Of a stretch of DNA of 64,000 bases, positions 24,567-33,367 are shown in pieces (position 1 is the first letter of the stretch; every line of letters begins with the position of its first letter). The translations under genes were made by a program, and so were the position numbers. Where the stretch lies: NCBI RefSeq assembly GCF_900172345.1, contig NZ_FWFY01000001.1, positions 1-64,000 on the forward strand. The letters run 5' to 3'. Source of the stretch: Limimaricola soesokkakensis. Its GTDB lineage: Bacteria; Pseudomonadota; Alphaproteobacteria; Rhodobacterales; Rhodobacteraceae. The notes under the pieces were generated by a model that was given only the letters and a program-made list of their open reading frames with translations, did no database searches and was not told where the DNA came from.

Positions 24567-25649
24567 ATGACCGCGATTGACCCCACCGCCATCGAGGCCG
24601 GCCACAAGGAGGCAAGGCGCGCCCGCTGGTTCGCGCGTCTCGGCGTCGCCGACCGCTGGTTCCAGGTCCTCGGCCTGGCCTGGCTCACCCCGCTGATCAA
24701 GGCAGCCGCCGGCGACAACCCGCGCGCGCAGATGCGCGATGTCTGGCGGCTCTTGGGCGTGCCGGTCCTCGCCATCGCGGGCTTCCTTGCGCTCTGGGCC
24801 ATACTGGCGCCGCAGGTGCAGACCTCGCTCGGCGCGATTCCCGGGCCGGGGCAGGTCTGGCAGGAGGCCGTGGGGCTGCACGAGGACGCGGTGCGCACCG
24901 CCGAGAAGAAGGCCCGCTTCGAGGAGCAGGTGGCGCTGCGCAACGAGCGCCTCGTGGAGCAGGGCCGGGCCGACGAGGTCAAGGACATCGCCTTCACCGG
25001 CTCGCCCTCCTATTACGACCAGATCGGCACCTCGATCATCACGGTGTTCTTCGGCTTTCTGGTGGCCAGCGCCGTGGCGATCCCGCTAGGCATCATGGCG
25101 GGCCTTTCGGCCACCGCCAACGCGGCGCTGAACCCGCTGATCCAGATCTTCAAGCCGGTCTCGCCGCTGGCCTGGCTGCCGATCGTCACCATGGTCGTCT
25201 CCGCCGCCTCGGCGGGAGGCGAGGGGCTCTTCGCCAAGTCGTTCCTCGTCTCCGCGATCACCGTGACGCTGTGCTCGCTCTGGCCGACGCTGATCAACAC
25301 CGCGCTCGGCGTGGCGCAGGTCGACCGCGATCTGGTCAACGTCTCCAAGGTCCTCAAGATGAGCCCGCGCGCCAAGATCACCAAGCTGGTGCTGCCCTCG
25401 GCGCTGCCGCTGATCTTCACCGGGCTTCGCCTGTCGCTCGGGGTGGGCTGGATGGTGCTGATCGCCGCCGAGATGCTGGCGCAGAACCCGGGCCTTGGAA
25501 AATTCGTCTGGGACGAGTTCCAGAACGGTTCCTCCTCCTCGCTGGCGCGGATCATCGTCGCGGTGCTGACCATCGGCATCATCGGCTTCCTGCTCGACCG
25601 GGTGATGTTCGCGCTGCAATCGCTCTTCACCTACGCCCCGAACCGGTGA
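24567..25649 (+). CDS. nrtB: Nitrate ABC transporter permease
   Basis: The 360-residue inner-membrane protein has an amphipathic N-terminal extension of about 60 residues, a first membrane segment at about 68-88, a charged periplasmic or loop region (about 105-145) and five more membrane segments. The EAA loop that contacts the ATPase lies around SKVLKMSPRAKITKLVLPSA. LGVGWMVLIAAEMLA is typical of NrtB/SsuC/TauC permeases. It forms the channel for nitrate with the downstream double ATPase. It ends six bases before the next start, within the nrt-nir-nas operon. Confidence 0.93.
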   Translation: MTAIDPTAIEAGHKEARRARWFARLGVADRWFQVLGLAWLTPLIKAAAGDNPRAQMRDVWRLLGVPVLAIAGFLALWAILAPQVQTSLGAIPGPGQVWQEAVGLHEDAVRTAEKKARFEEQVALRNERLVEQGRADEVKDIAFTGSPSYYDQIGTSIITVFFGFLVASAVAIPLGIMAGLSATANAALNPLIQIFKPVSPLAWLPIVTMVVSAASAGGEGLFAKSFLVSAITVTLCSLWPTLINTALGVAQVDRDLVNVSKVLKMSPRAKITKLVLPSALPLIFTGLRLSLGVGWMVLIAAEMLAQNPGLGKFVWDEFQNGSSSSLARIIVAVLTIGIIGFLLDRVMFALQSLFTYAPNR

Positions 25650-25654
25650 TCGCC

Positions 25655-27352
25655 ATGACCAGCATTCTCAACTTCGACAACGTCTCCAAGGGTTTCGGCG
25701 AGGGCAAGACCCGCAAGGACGTGCTCAAGGGCATCGATCTCGACGTGGGCCAAGGCGAGTTCGTGGCGATCCTCGGCTTCTCGGGCAGCGGCAAGTCAAC
25801 GCTGATGAACCTGATGGCTGGTCTGGTAACCCCCGATCAGGGCGCCGTCACCTTCAAGGGCAAGCCCGTCACCGGCCCCGGCCCCGAGCGCGGGCTGGTG
25901 TTCCAGAGCTACTCGCTGATGCCGTGGCTCACGGTCGCGGGCAACGTCATGCTCGCGGTCGAGGCGGTGCATCCCGAACTGTCCAAGGCCGAGAAGGCCG
26001 CCAAGGCGCAGCGCTATATCGAGATGGTGGGGTTGGGCCATGCCACGACGCGCCGCCCCGCCGAGCTGTCGGGCGGCATGCGCCAGCGCGTCTCGGTCGC
26101 TCGCGCCTTGGCGATGGAGCCCGAGGTGCTGCTCCTGGACGAGCCGCTCTCGGCGCTTGACGCGCTGACGCGGGCCAACCTCGCCGACGAGATCCTCGAG
26201 ATCTGGGAGCGCGAGCGTACGACCTGCGTGCTGATCACCAACGACGTTGACGAGGCGATCCTGCTGGCCGACCGGATCGTGCCGCTGAACCCCGACGGCA
26301 CGCTGGGCGAAGCCGTGAAGGTGACGCTGCCGCGTCCGCGCGACCGCTCTGCGATGAACTCCGACCCGGCCTTCAAGGCGCTGCGCGCGCAGGTCACAGG
26401 CTATCTCATGGATGTCGGTATCGCCGCCAAGGTCGAAGGCACGCGCCGTCTGCCGGACATCCGCCCCGTCCATGACCGGAGCCACGACCTGCCCGCCGCG
26501 CAAAAGCAGGCGCAGGAGGGGCTGATCGAGGAGCGCTTCCTCGACTTCAGCCAGCTCCACAAGGTCTACCCGACCCCCAAGGGACCGCTCACCGTGGTCG
26601 AGGACTTCAATCTCAAGATGAACCGGGGCGAGTTCATCTCGCTGATCGGCCATTCCGGCTGCGGCAAGTCCACCGTGCTAACCATGGCCGCCGGTCTCAA
26701 CGAAATCTCCAAGGGCGCGATCAAGCTCGACGGCCGCCATGTCGAGGGCGCCGATCCCGAAAGGGCGGTGGTGTTCCAGAGCCCGTCGCTCTTCCCCTGG
26801 CTCACCGCGCGCGAGAACGTCGCGGTGGGCGTCGACCGGGTCTATCCGAGGGCTAGCCAAGGCGAACGGCAGGAGGTGGTCGAGCATTACCTCGAACGTG
26901 TGGGCCTCGGCGACGCGATGGACCGGATGGCCTCGGAGATGTCGAACGGCATGCGCCAGCGCGTCGGCATCGCCCGCGCCTTCGCGCTCTCCCCGAAGCT
27001 GCTCCTGCTCGACGAGCCCTTCGGCATGCTCGACAGCCTGACCCGCTGGGAGCTGCAGGAGGTTCTCATGGATGTCTGGGACCGCACCAAGACCACCGCC
27101 GTCTGCGTCACCCATGACGTCGACGAGGCGATCCTCTTGGCCGACCGGGTGGTGATGATGACCAACGGCCCGCGTGCCACCATCGGCAAGATCGTCGACG
27201 TTAACCTGCCGCGTCCGCGCACCCGCAAGGCGCTCCTCGATCACGCCGACTACTACCACTACCGGCAGGAAGTGCTCGATTTCCTCGAGGAATATGAGCA
27301 CGGCCGTGACCCTCGCAAGAAATCGGCGCCCAGCGCCATCGCAGCGGAGTGA
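25655..27352 (+). CDS. nrtC: Nitrate ABC transporter ATPase with two fused nucleotide-binding domains
   Basis: The 565-residue protein has two complete ABC ATPase domains. The first has GFSGSGKST (Walker A), VFQSYSLMPW (Q-loop), LSGGMRQRVSVARAL (signature) and LLLDEPLSALD (Walker B). The second has GHSGCGKST, VFQSPSLFPW, MSNGMRQRVGIARAF (signature with Asn for Gly) and LLLDEPFGMLD. Cyanobacteria use separate NrtC and NrtD; here both nucleotide sites are on one chain, replacing the pair. The linker (about residues 245-290) is charged. It energises import through NrtB. NirB starts just after its stop. Confidence 0.93.
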   Translation: MTSILNFDNVSKGFGEGKTRKDVLKGIDLDVGQGEFVAILGFSGSGKSTLMNLMAGLVTPDQGAVTFKGKPVTGPGPERGLVFQSYSLMPWLTVAGNVMLAVEAVHPELSKAEKAAKAQRYIEMVGLGHATTRRPAELSGGMRQRVSVARALAMEPEVLLLDEPLSALDALTRANLADEILEIWERERTTCVLITNDVDEAILLADRIVPLNPDGTLGEAVKVTLPRPRDRSAMNSDPAFKALRAQVTGYLMDVGIAAKVEGTRRLPDIRPVHDRSHDLPAAQKQAQEGLIEERFLDFSQLHKVYPTPKGPLTVVEDFNLKMNRGEFISLIGHSGCGKSTVLTMAAGLNEISKGAIKLDGRHVEGADPERAVVFQSPSLFPWLTARENVAVGVDRVYPRASQGERQEVVEHYLERVGLGDAMDRMASEMSNGMRQRVGIARAFALSPKLLLLDEPFGMLDSLTRWELQEVLMDVWDRTKTTAVCVTHDVDEAILLADRVVMMTNGPRATIGKIVDVNLPRPRTRKALLDHADYYHYRQEVLDFLEEYEHGRDPRKKSAPSAIAAE

Positions 27353-27357
27353 CCGCC

Positions 27358-29799
27358 ATGACCCAGAAACTCGTCGTCATCGGCGCCGGCATGGCCTCCG
27401 GCCGGATGCTGGAGCACCTGTTCGAAAGCGACCCCTCGGCCTATGAGGTCACCCTCTTCAACGCCGAGCCGCGCGGCAACTACAACAGGCTGATGCTCTC
27501 TCCCGTCCTGTCGGGCGAGAATACCTATGCCGAGATCGTCACTCATGACGAAGACTGGTACGCGGCCAACGGCGTCGCCTGCCGCTTCGGCGAGCGGGTG
27601 GTCGAGATCGACCGGGAGGCCAAGCTGGTGGTGGGTGAGAAGGGCGCGGTGCCCTATGACAAGCTCGTCATCGCCACCGGCTCCGACCCCTTCATGATCC
27701 CCCTGCCGGGCCACGACCTCGAAGGCGTGATCCCCTACCGCGATCTCGAAGACACCGAGCGGATGATGGGCCTCTCGGCCAAGCCGGACGCGAAGGCGGT
27801 GGTCATCGGCGGCGGTCTCCTCGGTCTCGAGGCGGCGGCCGGCATGGCCGCGCGCGGGGTCGACGTGACCGTCGTGCACATCATGGGCCATCTGATGGAG
27901 CGCCAACTCGACGAGGCGGCGGGGTATCTCCTGCGCCGGGCCCTCACCGACAAGGGCATCAAGGTGATGTGCTCGGCCAACTCCAGGGAGATCCTGGGAG
28001 AGAACGGCCATGTGAAGGCACTGCTGCTCGATGACGGCACCGAGCTGCCCTGCGACCTGCTGGTCATGGCGGTGGGCATTCGCCCGAGCGTGGCGCTCGC
28101 GAAATCCGCCGGTCTCGCGGTCGGGCGCGGGGTGCATGTCGACGACCAGATGGTCACTTCGGACACGGACGTACTCGCCCTTGGCGAATGCGTCGAGCAC
28201 AACGGCGCGGTGTTCGGGCTCGTCGCCCCGCTCTACGACCAGGCCAAGGTGCTGGCCCAGACGCTGCTGGGCCAGGAAGCCGCGTTCCGGCCCAAGGAGG
28301 TCGCGACCAAGCTCAAGGTCACCGGCTGCGACCTGTTCTCGGCAGGCGACTTCGCCGAAGGCGAGGGGCGCGAGGACATCGTGTTCCGCGACCCGGCGCG
28401 CGGCGTCTACAAGCGCCTCGTGCTGGAAGGCGAGCGGCTGATCGGTGCGGTGATGTATGGCGACACCGCCGACGGCGCCTGGTTCCACGGCCTCATCAAG
28501 GACCGCGAGAACGTCTCGGAGATGCGCGACACGCTGATCTTCGGGCCCGCCTTCCAGGGGGGCGCCTCGGCGGACCCTATGGCGGCCGTTGCAGCCTTAC
28601 CGGCTGACGCAGAGATCTGCGGCTGCAACGGCGTGTGCAAGGGCCGGATCGTGGAGGCCGTCGAAGGCGGCGCCACGACCATCGAGGATGTCCGCGCCGT
28701 GACCAAGGCGTCGGGCTCCTGCGGCACCTGCACCGGGCTGGTCGAACAGGTCATGGCGCTCAGCCTCGGCGACGATTTCGTCATGCCGACCGCCAAGCCG
28801 GTCTGCCGCTGCACCGACCTTACCCACGAGGATGTCCGCCGCCTGATCAAGGCGCAGGAGCTGAAATCGCAGCCCGCCGTCTGGCAGGAGCTGGGCTGGA
28901 CCACCCCCAATGGCTGCCACGTCTGCCGCCCGGCGGTGAACTATTACCTGCTGGCGGACTGGCCACTGGAGTATCAGGACGACCCGCAGTCACGCTTCGT
29001 CAACGAGCGCAACCACGCCAACATCCAGAAGGACGGCACCTATTCGGTGGTGCCGCGCATGTGGGGCGGGCTGACCAACCCGCGCGAGCTGCGCGCCATC
29101 GCCGATGCCGCCGACAAGTACGGAGTGCCGACCGTCAAGGTTACCGGCGGCCAGCGCATCGACCTCTTGGGCGTGCGCAAGGAGGATCTGCCCGCGATGT
29201 GGGCCGATCTGAACGAGGCGGGCCTCGTCTCTGGCCACGCCTATTCCAAGGGTCTGCGCACCGTGAAGACCTGCGTCGGGCGCGAGCATTGCCGCTTCGG
29301 CACGCAAGACAGCACCGGGCTCGGCGTGAAGCTTGAAAAGCGGCTCTGGGGCTCCTGGACGCCGCACAAGGTCAAGCTCGCGGTCTCGGGCTGCCCGCGC
29401 AACTGCGCCGAGGCGACCTGCAAGGATCTGGGCATCGTCTGCGTCGACTCGGGCTTCGAGATCGGGGTCGGTGGCGCGGCGGGCATGGATCTCAAGGAGA
29501 TCCAGCCCCTGGTAAAGGTCGCGACCGAGGCCGAGGCCGAGGAATGGTCGGTGGCATTCGTGCAGCTCTACCGCGAGCACGCCAAGTATCTCGACCGACC
29601 CTACAAGTGGATTGCCAAGGTCGGCATGGACTGGGTGCGCGAGGCGCTTTCGGACGCGGATGAGCGCGCGGCGTTGGTGGCGCGCTTCGACCTGAGCCAG
29701 ACGATCTACCAGAAGGACCCCTGGGCCGAGCGGGCCGAACCGGCGCAGGCGCGCCGCTTCCAGCCGCTGGCCGATCTCACGCTGGAGGCTGCGGAATGA
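27358..29799 (+). CDS. nirB: Assimilatory nitrite reductase large subunit (NADH, siroheme)
   Basis: The 813-residue protein reduces nitrite to ammonia with NAD(P)H. The N-terminal half is an FAD/NAD oxidoreductase (VVIGAGMASGRMLEHL, VVIGGGLLGLEAA, LALGECVEHNG). Two BFD-like [2Fe-2S] regions follow (CGCNGVCKGRI...CGTC and CRCTDL...CHVC). The C-terminal nitrite/sulfite reductase domain has the [4Fe-4S]-siroheme ligands in TCVGREHCRFG and SGCPRNCAEATC. ATG 27358 is preferred because CGGAG lies eight bases upstream; a GTG nine bases earlier is possible. The stop overlaps nirD. No siroheme synthase gene is in the operon. Confidence 0.96.
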   Translation: MTQKLVVIGAGMASGRMLEHLFESDPSAYEVTLFNAEPRGNYNRLMLSPVLSGENTYAEIVTHDEDWYAANGVACRFGERVVEIDREAKLVVGEKGAVPYDKLVIATGSDPFMIPLPGHDLEGVIPYRDLEDTERMMGLSAKPDAKAVVIGGGLLGLEAAAGMAARGVDVTVVHIMGHLMERQLDEAAGYLLRRALTDKGIKVMCSANSREILGENGHVKALLLDDGTELPCDLLVMAVGIRPSVALAKSAGLAVGRGVHVDDQMVTSDTDVLALGECVEHNGAVFGLVAPLYDQAKVLAQTLLGQEAAFRPKEVATKLKVTGCDLFSAGDFAEGEGREDIVFRDPARGVYKRLVLEGERLIGAVMYGDTADGAWFHGLIKDRENVSEMRDTLIFGPAFQGGASADPMAAVAALPADAEICGCNGVCKGRIVEAVEGGATTIEDVRAVTKASGSCGTCTGLVEQVMALSLGDDFVMPTAKPVCRCTDLTHEDVRRLIKAQELKSQPAVWQELGWTTPNGCHVCRPAVNYYLLADWPLEYQDDPQSRFVNERNHANIQKDGTYSVVPRMWGGLTNPRELRAIADAADKYGVPTVKVTGGQRIDLLGVRKEDLPAMWADLNEAGLVSGHAYSKGLRTVKTCVGREHCRFGTQDSTGLGVKLEKRLWGSWTPHKVKLAVSGCPRNCAEATCKDLGIVCVDSGFEIGVGGAAGMDLKEIQPLVKVATEAEAEEWSVAFVQLYREHAKYLDRPYKWIAKVGMDWVREALSDADERAALVARFDLSQTIYQKDPWAERAEPAQARRFQPLADLTLEAAE

Positions 29800-30128
29800 A
29801 CTGGATCGATGTGGGCGCTCTCGACGACATCCCGCTGCGCGGCGCGCGGCTGGTCAAGACGCCGGTCGGTTGCGTGGCGCTGTTCCGCACCGGTGAGAAC
29901 GAGGTCTTCGCCGCCTCCGACCGCTGCCCGCACAAGGGCGGGCCGCTGTCGGAAGGCATCGTGCATGGCCGCGCCGTGACCTGTCCGCTGCACAACTGGG
30001 TGTTCAGCTTGGAGACGGGCGAGGCGCAGGGCGCGGATGAGGGATCGATCCCGACCTATCCGCTGCGGGTCGAGAACGGACGGCTGCTGCTCGACGGCGA
30101 CGCGGTGGGCCGCAGGGCGGCGGCATGA
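29796..30128 (+). CDS. nirD: Nitrite reductase small subunit, Rieske type
   Basis: The 110-residue protein has the Rieske [2Fe-2S] ligands intact: CPHKGGPL and CPLHNWVF, each with one Cys and one His. The start MNWIDVGALDDIPLRGARLV is typical of NirD. It passes electrons within the NirBD enzyme in the cytoplasm. Both ends overlap neighbours by four bases (nirB before, nasA after), so nirB-nirD-nasA are tightly coupled. Confidence 0.95.
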   Translation: MNWIDVGALDDIPLRGARLVKTPVGCVALFRTGENEVFAASDRCPHKGGPLSEGIVHGRAVTCPLHNWVFSLETGEAQGADEGSIPTYPLRVENGRLLLDGDAVGRRAAA

Positions 30129-32779
30129 CCGGGCCCGCGCATCTCTCCGCGCAGCCCGGCGAGATCCGCACCACCTGCGCCTACTGCGGGGTTGGCTGCG
30201 GGGTGCTCGCCAAGCCGGACGGGCAGGGCGGCCTGACGGTGCGCGGCGACCCGGACCACCCCGCCAACCGCGGACGGCTCTGCTCCAAGGGCACGGCGCT
30301 GGGAGAGACGGTAGGCCACGAGGACCGGCTTTTGTACCCGGTGATCGATGGCGCGCGAGCGGATTGGGACACGGCGCTCGACCAGGTGGCCGACCGGTTC
30401 CGCGAGACCATCGCGGAACATGGCCCCGACAGCGTCGCCTTCTACGTCTCGGGGCAGATGACCACCGAGGATTACTACGTCGCCAACAAGCTGATGAAGG
30501 GCTTCTTCGGCTCGGCCAATATCGACACCAATTCGCGGCTTTGCATGGCCTCGACCGTGGCGGGTCACAAGCGCGCCTTCGGCACCGACACCGTGCCGGG
30601 CACCTACGAGGACCTCGAACTCGCCGATCTCGTCGTGCTGACCGGCTCCAACCTCGCCTGGTGCCACCCGGTGCTGTACCAGCGCATCGTCGCGGCCAAG
30701 GCGGCGCGGCCCGAGATGCGCGTCGTCGTCATCGACCCGCGCCGCACCGCGACCTGCGACATCGCGGATCTGCACCTCGCCATCGCGCCGGGGGCGGACG
30801 TGGCATTGTTCAACGCGCTGCTTTCGCAGATCGACCGGCGCGGCGCCCGCGACCCGCGCTTCGCGCGCCATCTCGATGGCATGGAAGAGGCACTGGCCGC
30901 CGCCCATGCGGAGGACGTGTCGCGCACCGGGCTGAGCCCTGCGCAGATCGCCGCCTTCTGCGACATGTGGATCGGCACCGAGAAGGTCGTCACCGTCTTC
31001 AGCCAGGGCGTAAATCAGTCGACATCGGGCACCGACAAGGTCAACGCGATCCTCAACTGCCACCTTGCCACGGGCCGCATCGGCCGCCCCGGCATGGGAC
31101 CGTTCAGCGTCACCGGCCAGCCCAACGCCATGGGCGGGCGCGAGGTCGGCGGGCTGGCCAACACGCTGGCATGCCATCTCGACATCGAGAATGCCGCGCA
31201 TCGCGATGCGGTGCAGACGTTCTGGGCCGCCCCCGCGATGCCGGAAAGGCCCGGCCTCAAGGCCGTCGACATGTTCCGCGCCGTCGAGGAGGGGCGCATC
31301 AAGGCGCTCTGGATCATCTGCACCAACCCCGCCGTCTCGATGCCCGAGGCGGACCGGGTGCGCGATGCCATCGCCGGCTGCGATTTTGTCGTGGTAAGCG
31401 ACATCACCGATCGCACCGACACCGCGCGGCTGGCGCATATGCTGCTGCCCGCTGCAGGCTGGGGAGAGCGCGACGGGTCTGTCACCAACTCCGACCGCAC
31501 GATCAGTCGCCAACGCGCCGTGCTGCCGCCGCCGGGCGACGCGCGGCCAGACTGGGCGATCCTCGCCGAGGTCGGCCGTCGCATGGGCTGGGCAAAGGCT
31601 TTCGACTGGCCCGATGCGGCGGCGGTGTTTCGCGAACATGCGGCACTGTCGGGCGTTGCCGGGCGCTTCGGCGGTGATTTCGACATTTCCGATCACGCGG
31701 CGCTCGACGCGCAGGGCTACGCTGCGCTGGCACCGTTCCGCTGGCCCACCGCGGGCACCCGGCAGGGCGGGCGGTTCTTCGGCGATGGCCGGTTCTTCAC
31801 GCCCTCGGGGCGGGGCCGGATGATCCCGGTCAGCGCGCGTGCCTTGGCCACCGAGACCTGTGAGGCGCGTCCGTTCCGGCTCAACACCGGGCGCATCCGC
31901 GACCAGTGGCACACCATGACCCGCACGGGGCGCGCGGCGCGGCTCAATCGGCACATGGGCGAGCCCTTCGTCGAGATCCACCCGAACGACGCCGCACGTC
32001 TTGGCCTCGCCCCCGCCGGGCTCGCGGAACTGCGCGGCGCAACGGGGTGCGCCGTGCTGCGGGTGCTCGTGACCGACCGAGTGCGCGAAGGTGAGGTCTT
32101 CGCACCGATCCATTGGAGCGGCGACACCGCGCCCACGGGTCGCGTCGATGCGCTGGTGGCGGCTCGGACCGACCCGTTTTCGGGCCAGCCCGAAAGCAAG
32201 GCGGCGGCGGTCTCCGTCGCGCCCTATGCTGCGGGCTGGTTCGGCTTCGCGGTCTCGGCCTCGCGTCCCGAGCTGGACTGCGGCTACTGGGCGCGCAGCC
32301 GTGGTGCCGATGGCTGGCAGGTCGAGATGGCCGGGCCCGACGCGCCGGCGGACTGGGAGGCCGAAGCGCGGCGGATGTTCGACCTGCCCGATGCCGAGAT
32401 CATCCGGGTCTCCGACCCGGCGCGGGGGCTGGAGCGGCTGGCCTTGGTCGAGGAGGGCCGCCTGCGCGCGGCGCTGTTCGTCTCGCGCGAGCCTGTGGCG
32501 CTCTCGCGCGCGCATCTCGCGGGGCTCTTGGGACAGGACGGCGCCGAGGCGCTGGCCGGGCGATCGGCGGCCGGGCGTCCCGATCCCGGCCCGGTGCTCT
32601 GCGCCTGTCTCAATGTCGGCGTGAACACGATCCGCGCGGCGATCGCCGATGGACGCGCGACGAGCCTCGACGCCATTGCCGAGGCGCTTGGCGCGGGCAG
32701 CAATTGTGGCTCCTGCCGGCCCGAGATCGCGGCGCTTCTCGCCACGGCGCAGCCCGTGCCTCGGCCCGAAGCCGCCTGA
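30125..32779 (+). CDS. nasA: Assimilatory nitrate reductase catalytic subunit
   Basis: The 884-residue cytosolic protein of the molybdopterin oxidoreductase family has an N-terminal [4Fe-4S] site ([15 protein letters not shown] and a later LCSKG), the bis-MGD domain ([45 protein letters not shown]) and a MopB C-terminal domain ([17 protein letters not shown]). The last 60 residues are a BFD-like [2Fe-2S] domain ([12 protein letters not shown] and [11 protein letters not shown]), found in NasA types that take electrons through an attached cluster. No separate reductase subunit gene is present, so the electron donor may be encoded elsewhere. A strong hairpin follows. Confidence 0.96.
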   Translation: MTGPAHLSAQPGEIRTTCAYCGVGCGVLAKPDGQGGLTVRGDPDHPANRGRLCSKGTALGETVGHEDRLLYPVIDGARADWDTALDQVADRFRETIAEHGPDSVAFYVSGQMTTEDYYVANKLMKGFFGSANIDTNSRLCMASTVAGHKRAFGTDTVPGTYEDLELADLVVLTGSNLAWCHPVLYQRIVAAKAARPEMRVVVIDPRRTATCDIADLHLAIAPGADVALFNALLSQIDRRGARDPRFARHLDGMEEALAAAHAEDVSRTGLSPAQIAAFCDMWIGTEKVVTVFSQGVNQSTSGTDKVNAILNCHLATGRIGRPGMGPFSVTGQPNAMGGREVGGLANTLACHLDIENAAHRDAVQTFWAAPAMPERPGLKAVDMFRAVEEGRIKALWIICTNPAVSMPEADRVRDAIAGCDFVVVSDITDRTDTARLAHMLLPAAGWGERDGSVTNSDRTISRQRAVLPPPGDARPDWAILAEVGRRMGWAKAFDWPDAAAVFREHAALSGVAGRFGGDFDISDHAALDAQGYAALAPFRWPTAGTRQGGRFFGDGRFFTPSGRGRMIPVSARALATETCEARPFRLNTGRIRDQWHTMTRTGRAARLNRHMGEPFVEIHPNDAARLGLAPAGLAELRGATGCAVLRVLVTDRVREGEVFAPIHWSGDTAPTGRVDALVAARTDPFSGQPESKAAAVSVAPYAAGWFGFAVSASRPELDCGYWARSRGADGWQVEMAGPDAPADWEAEARRMFDLPDAEIIRVSDPARGLERLALVEEGRLRAALFVSREPVALSRAHLAGLLGQDGAEALAGRSAAGRPDPGPVLCACLNVGVNTIRAAIADGRATSLDAIAEALGAGSNCGSCRPEIAALLATAQPVPRPEAA

Positions 32780-32785
32780 TACGAA

Positions 32786-32816
32786 GCGGCCCGCCCCCGA
32801 AAACGGGGCGGGCCGC
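32786..32816 (+). terminator. Terminator of the nas operon
   Basis: GCGGCCCGCCCC and GGGGCGGGCCGC form a twelve-base perfect stem around the loop CGAAAAC. Only a short T run (CCCTTTA) follows, but the stem is very stable. Confidence 0.75.
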
Positions 32817-32886
32817 GCCAATTCCCTTTATGCCAGGCCCGCTTCTGGTCATACCTTCTCCGAGCCGAACCGGAGGAGTGATATCG

Positions 32887-33324
32887 ATGGCCGCACGGAT
32901 CTGCATTCTCAACGGGCCGAACCTGAACCTGCTGGGAAAGCGGCAGCCCGAGATCTACGGGCACGACACGCTCGAGGATGTCGCTCGCGATTGCGCGGCG
33001 CTGGCGGCCGAGCTCGGACTGGAGACGGAGATGTTCCAGTCGAACCACGAGGGCGAGATCATCGATCGGATCCACCGCGCCCGCGAGGATGCGGCGGGGA
33101 TCATCATCAACCCGGCCGCCTATACCCACACCTCGGTCGCGATCCTCGATGCGCTCAACGCCTTCGAGGGGCCGGTGCTGGAGGTGCATATCTCCAACGT
33201 CCACAAACGCGAGAGCTTCCGCCACCATTCCTATGTTTCGCTGCGCGCCGACGGGGTGATCGCGGGCTTCGGCGTGCAGGGCTACGAACTGGCGCTGCGG
33301 CGGATGGCGAGACTGCTGGCCTGA
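32887..33324 (+). CDS. aroQ: Type II 3-dehydroquinate dehydratase
   Basis: The 145-residue protein is the usual length for AroQ. Signature segments are [19 protein letters not shown] (with the catalytic Tyr), [42 protein letters not shown] and FRHHSY. It removes water from 3-dehydroquinate in the shikimate pathway. GGAGGAG is eleven bases before the chosen ATG. It stands alone between the nas operon terminator and a terminator shared with the RND genes. Confidence 0.97.
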   Translation: MAARICILNGPNLNLLGKRQPEIYGHDTLEDVARDCAALAAELGLETEMFQSNHEGEIIDRIHRAREDAAGIIINPAAYTHTSVAILDALNAFEGPVLEVHISNVHKRESFRHHSYVSLRADGVIAGFGVQGYELALRRMARLLA

Positions 33325-33331
33325 TCCTTGC

Positions 33332-33359
33332 CGTCCCGGCCCCCGAGGGGGCCGGGACG
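33332..33359. terminator. Bidirectional terminator between aroQ and RND gene
   Basis: CGTCCCGGCCCCC-GA-GGGGGCCGGGACG is a perfect thirteen-base inverted repeat between convergent stops. Confidence 0.75.
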
Positions 33360-33367
33360 AAACCGCC

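Noticed and set aside
22877-24997. Minus-strand open frame opposite nrtA and nrtB
   Set aside because: It spans two genes and a leader RNA region and shows shadow-like composition only.
30056-32821. Very long minus-strand open frame opposite nasA
   Set aside because: It mirrors a gene with full molybdenum reductase motifs; its Arg/His/Gly-rich composition has no domain pattern and arises from GC-rich codons.
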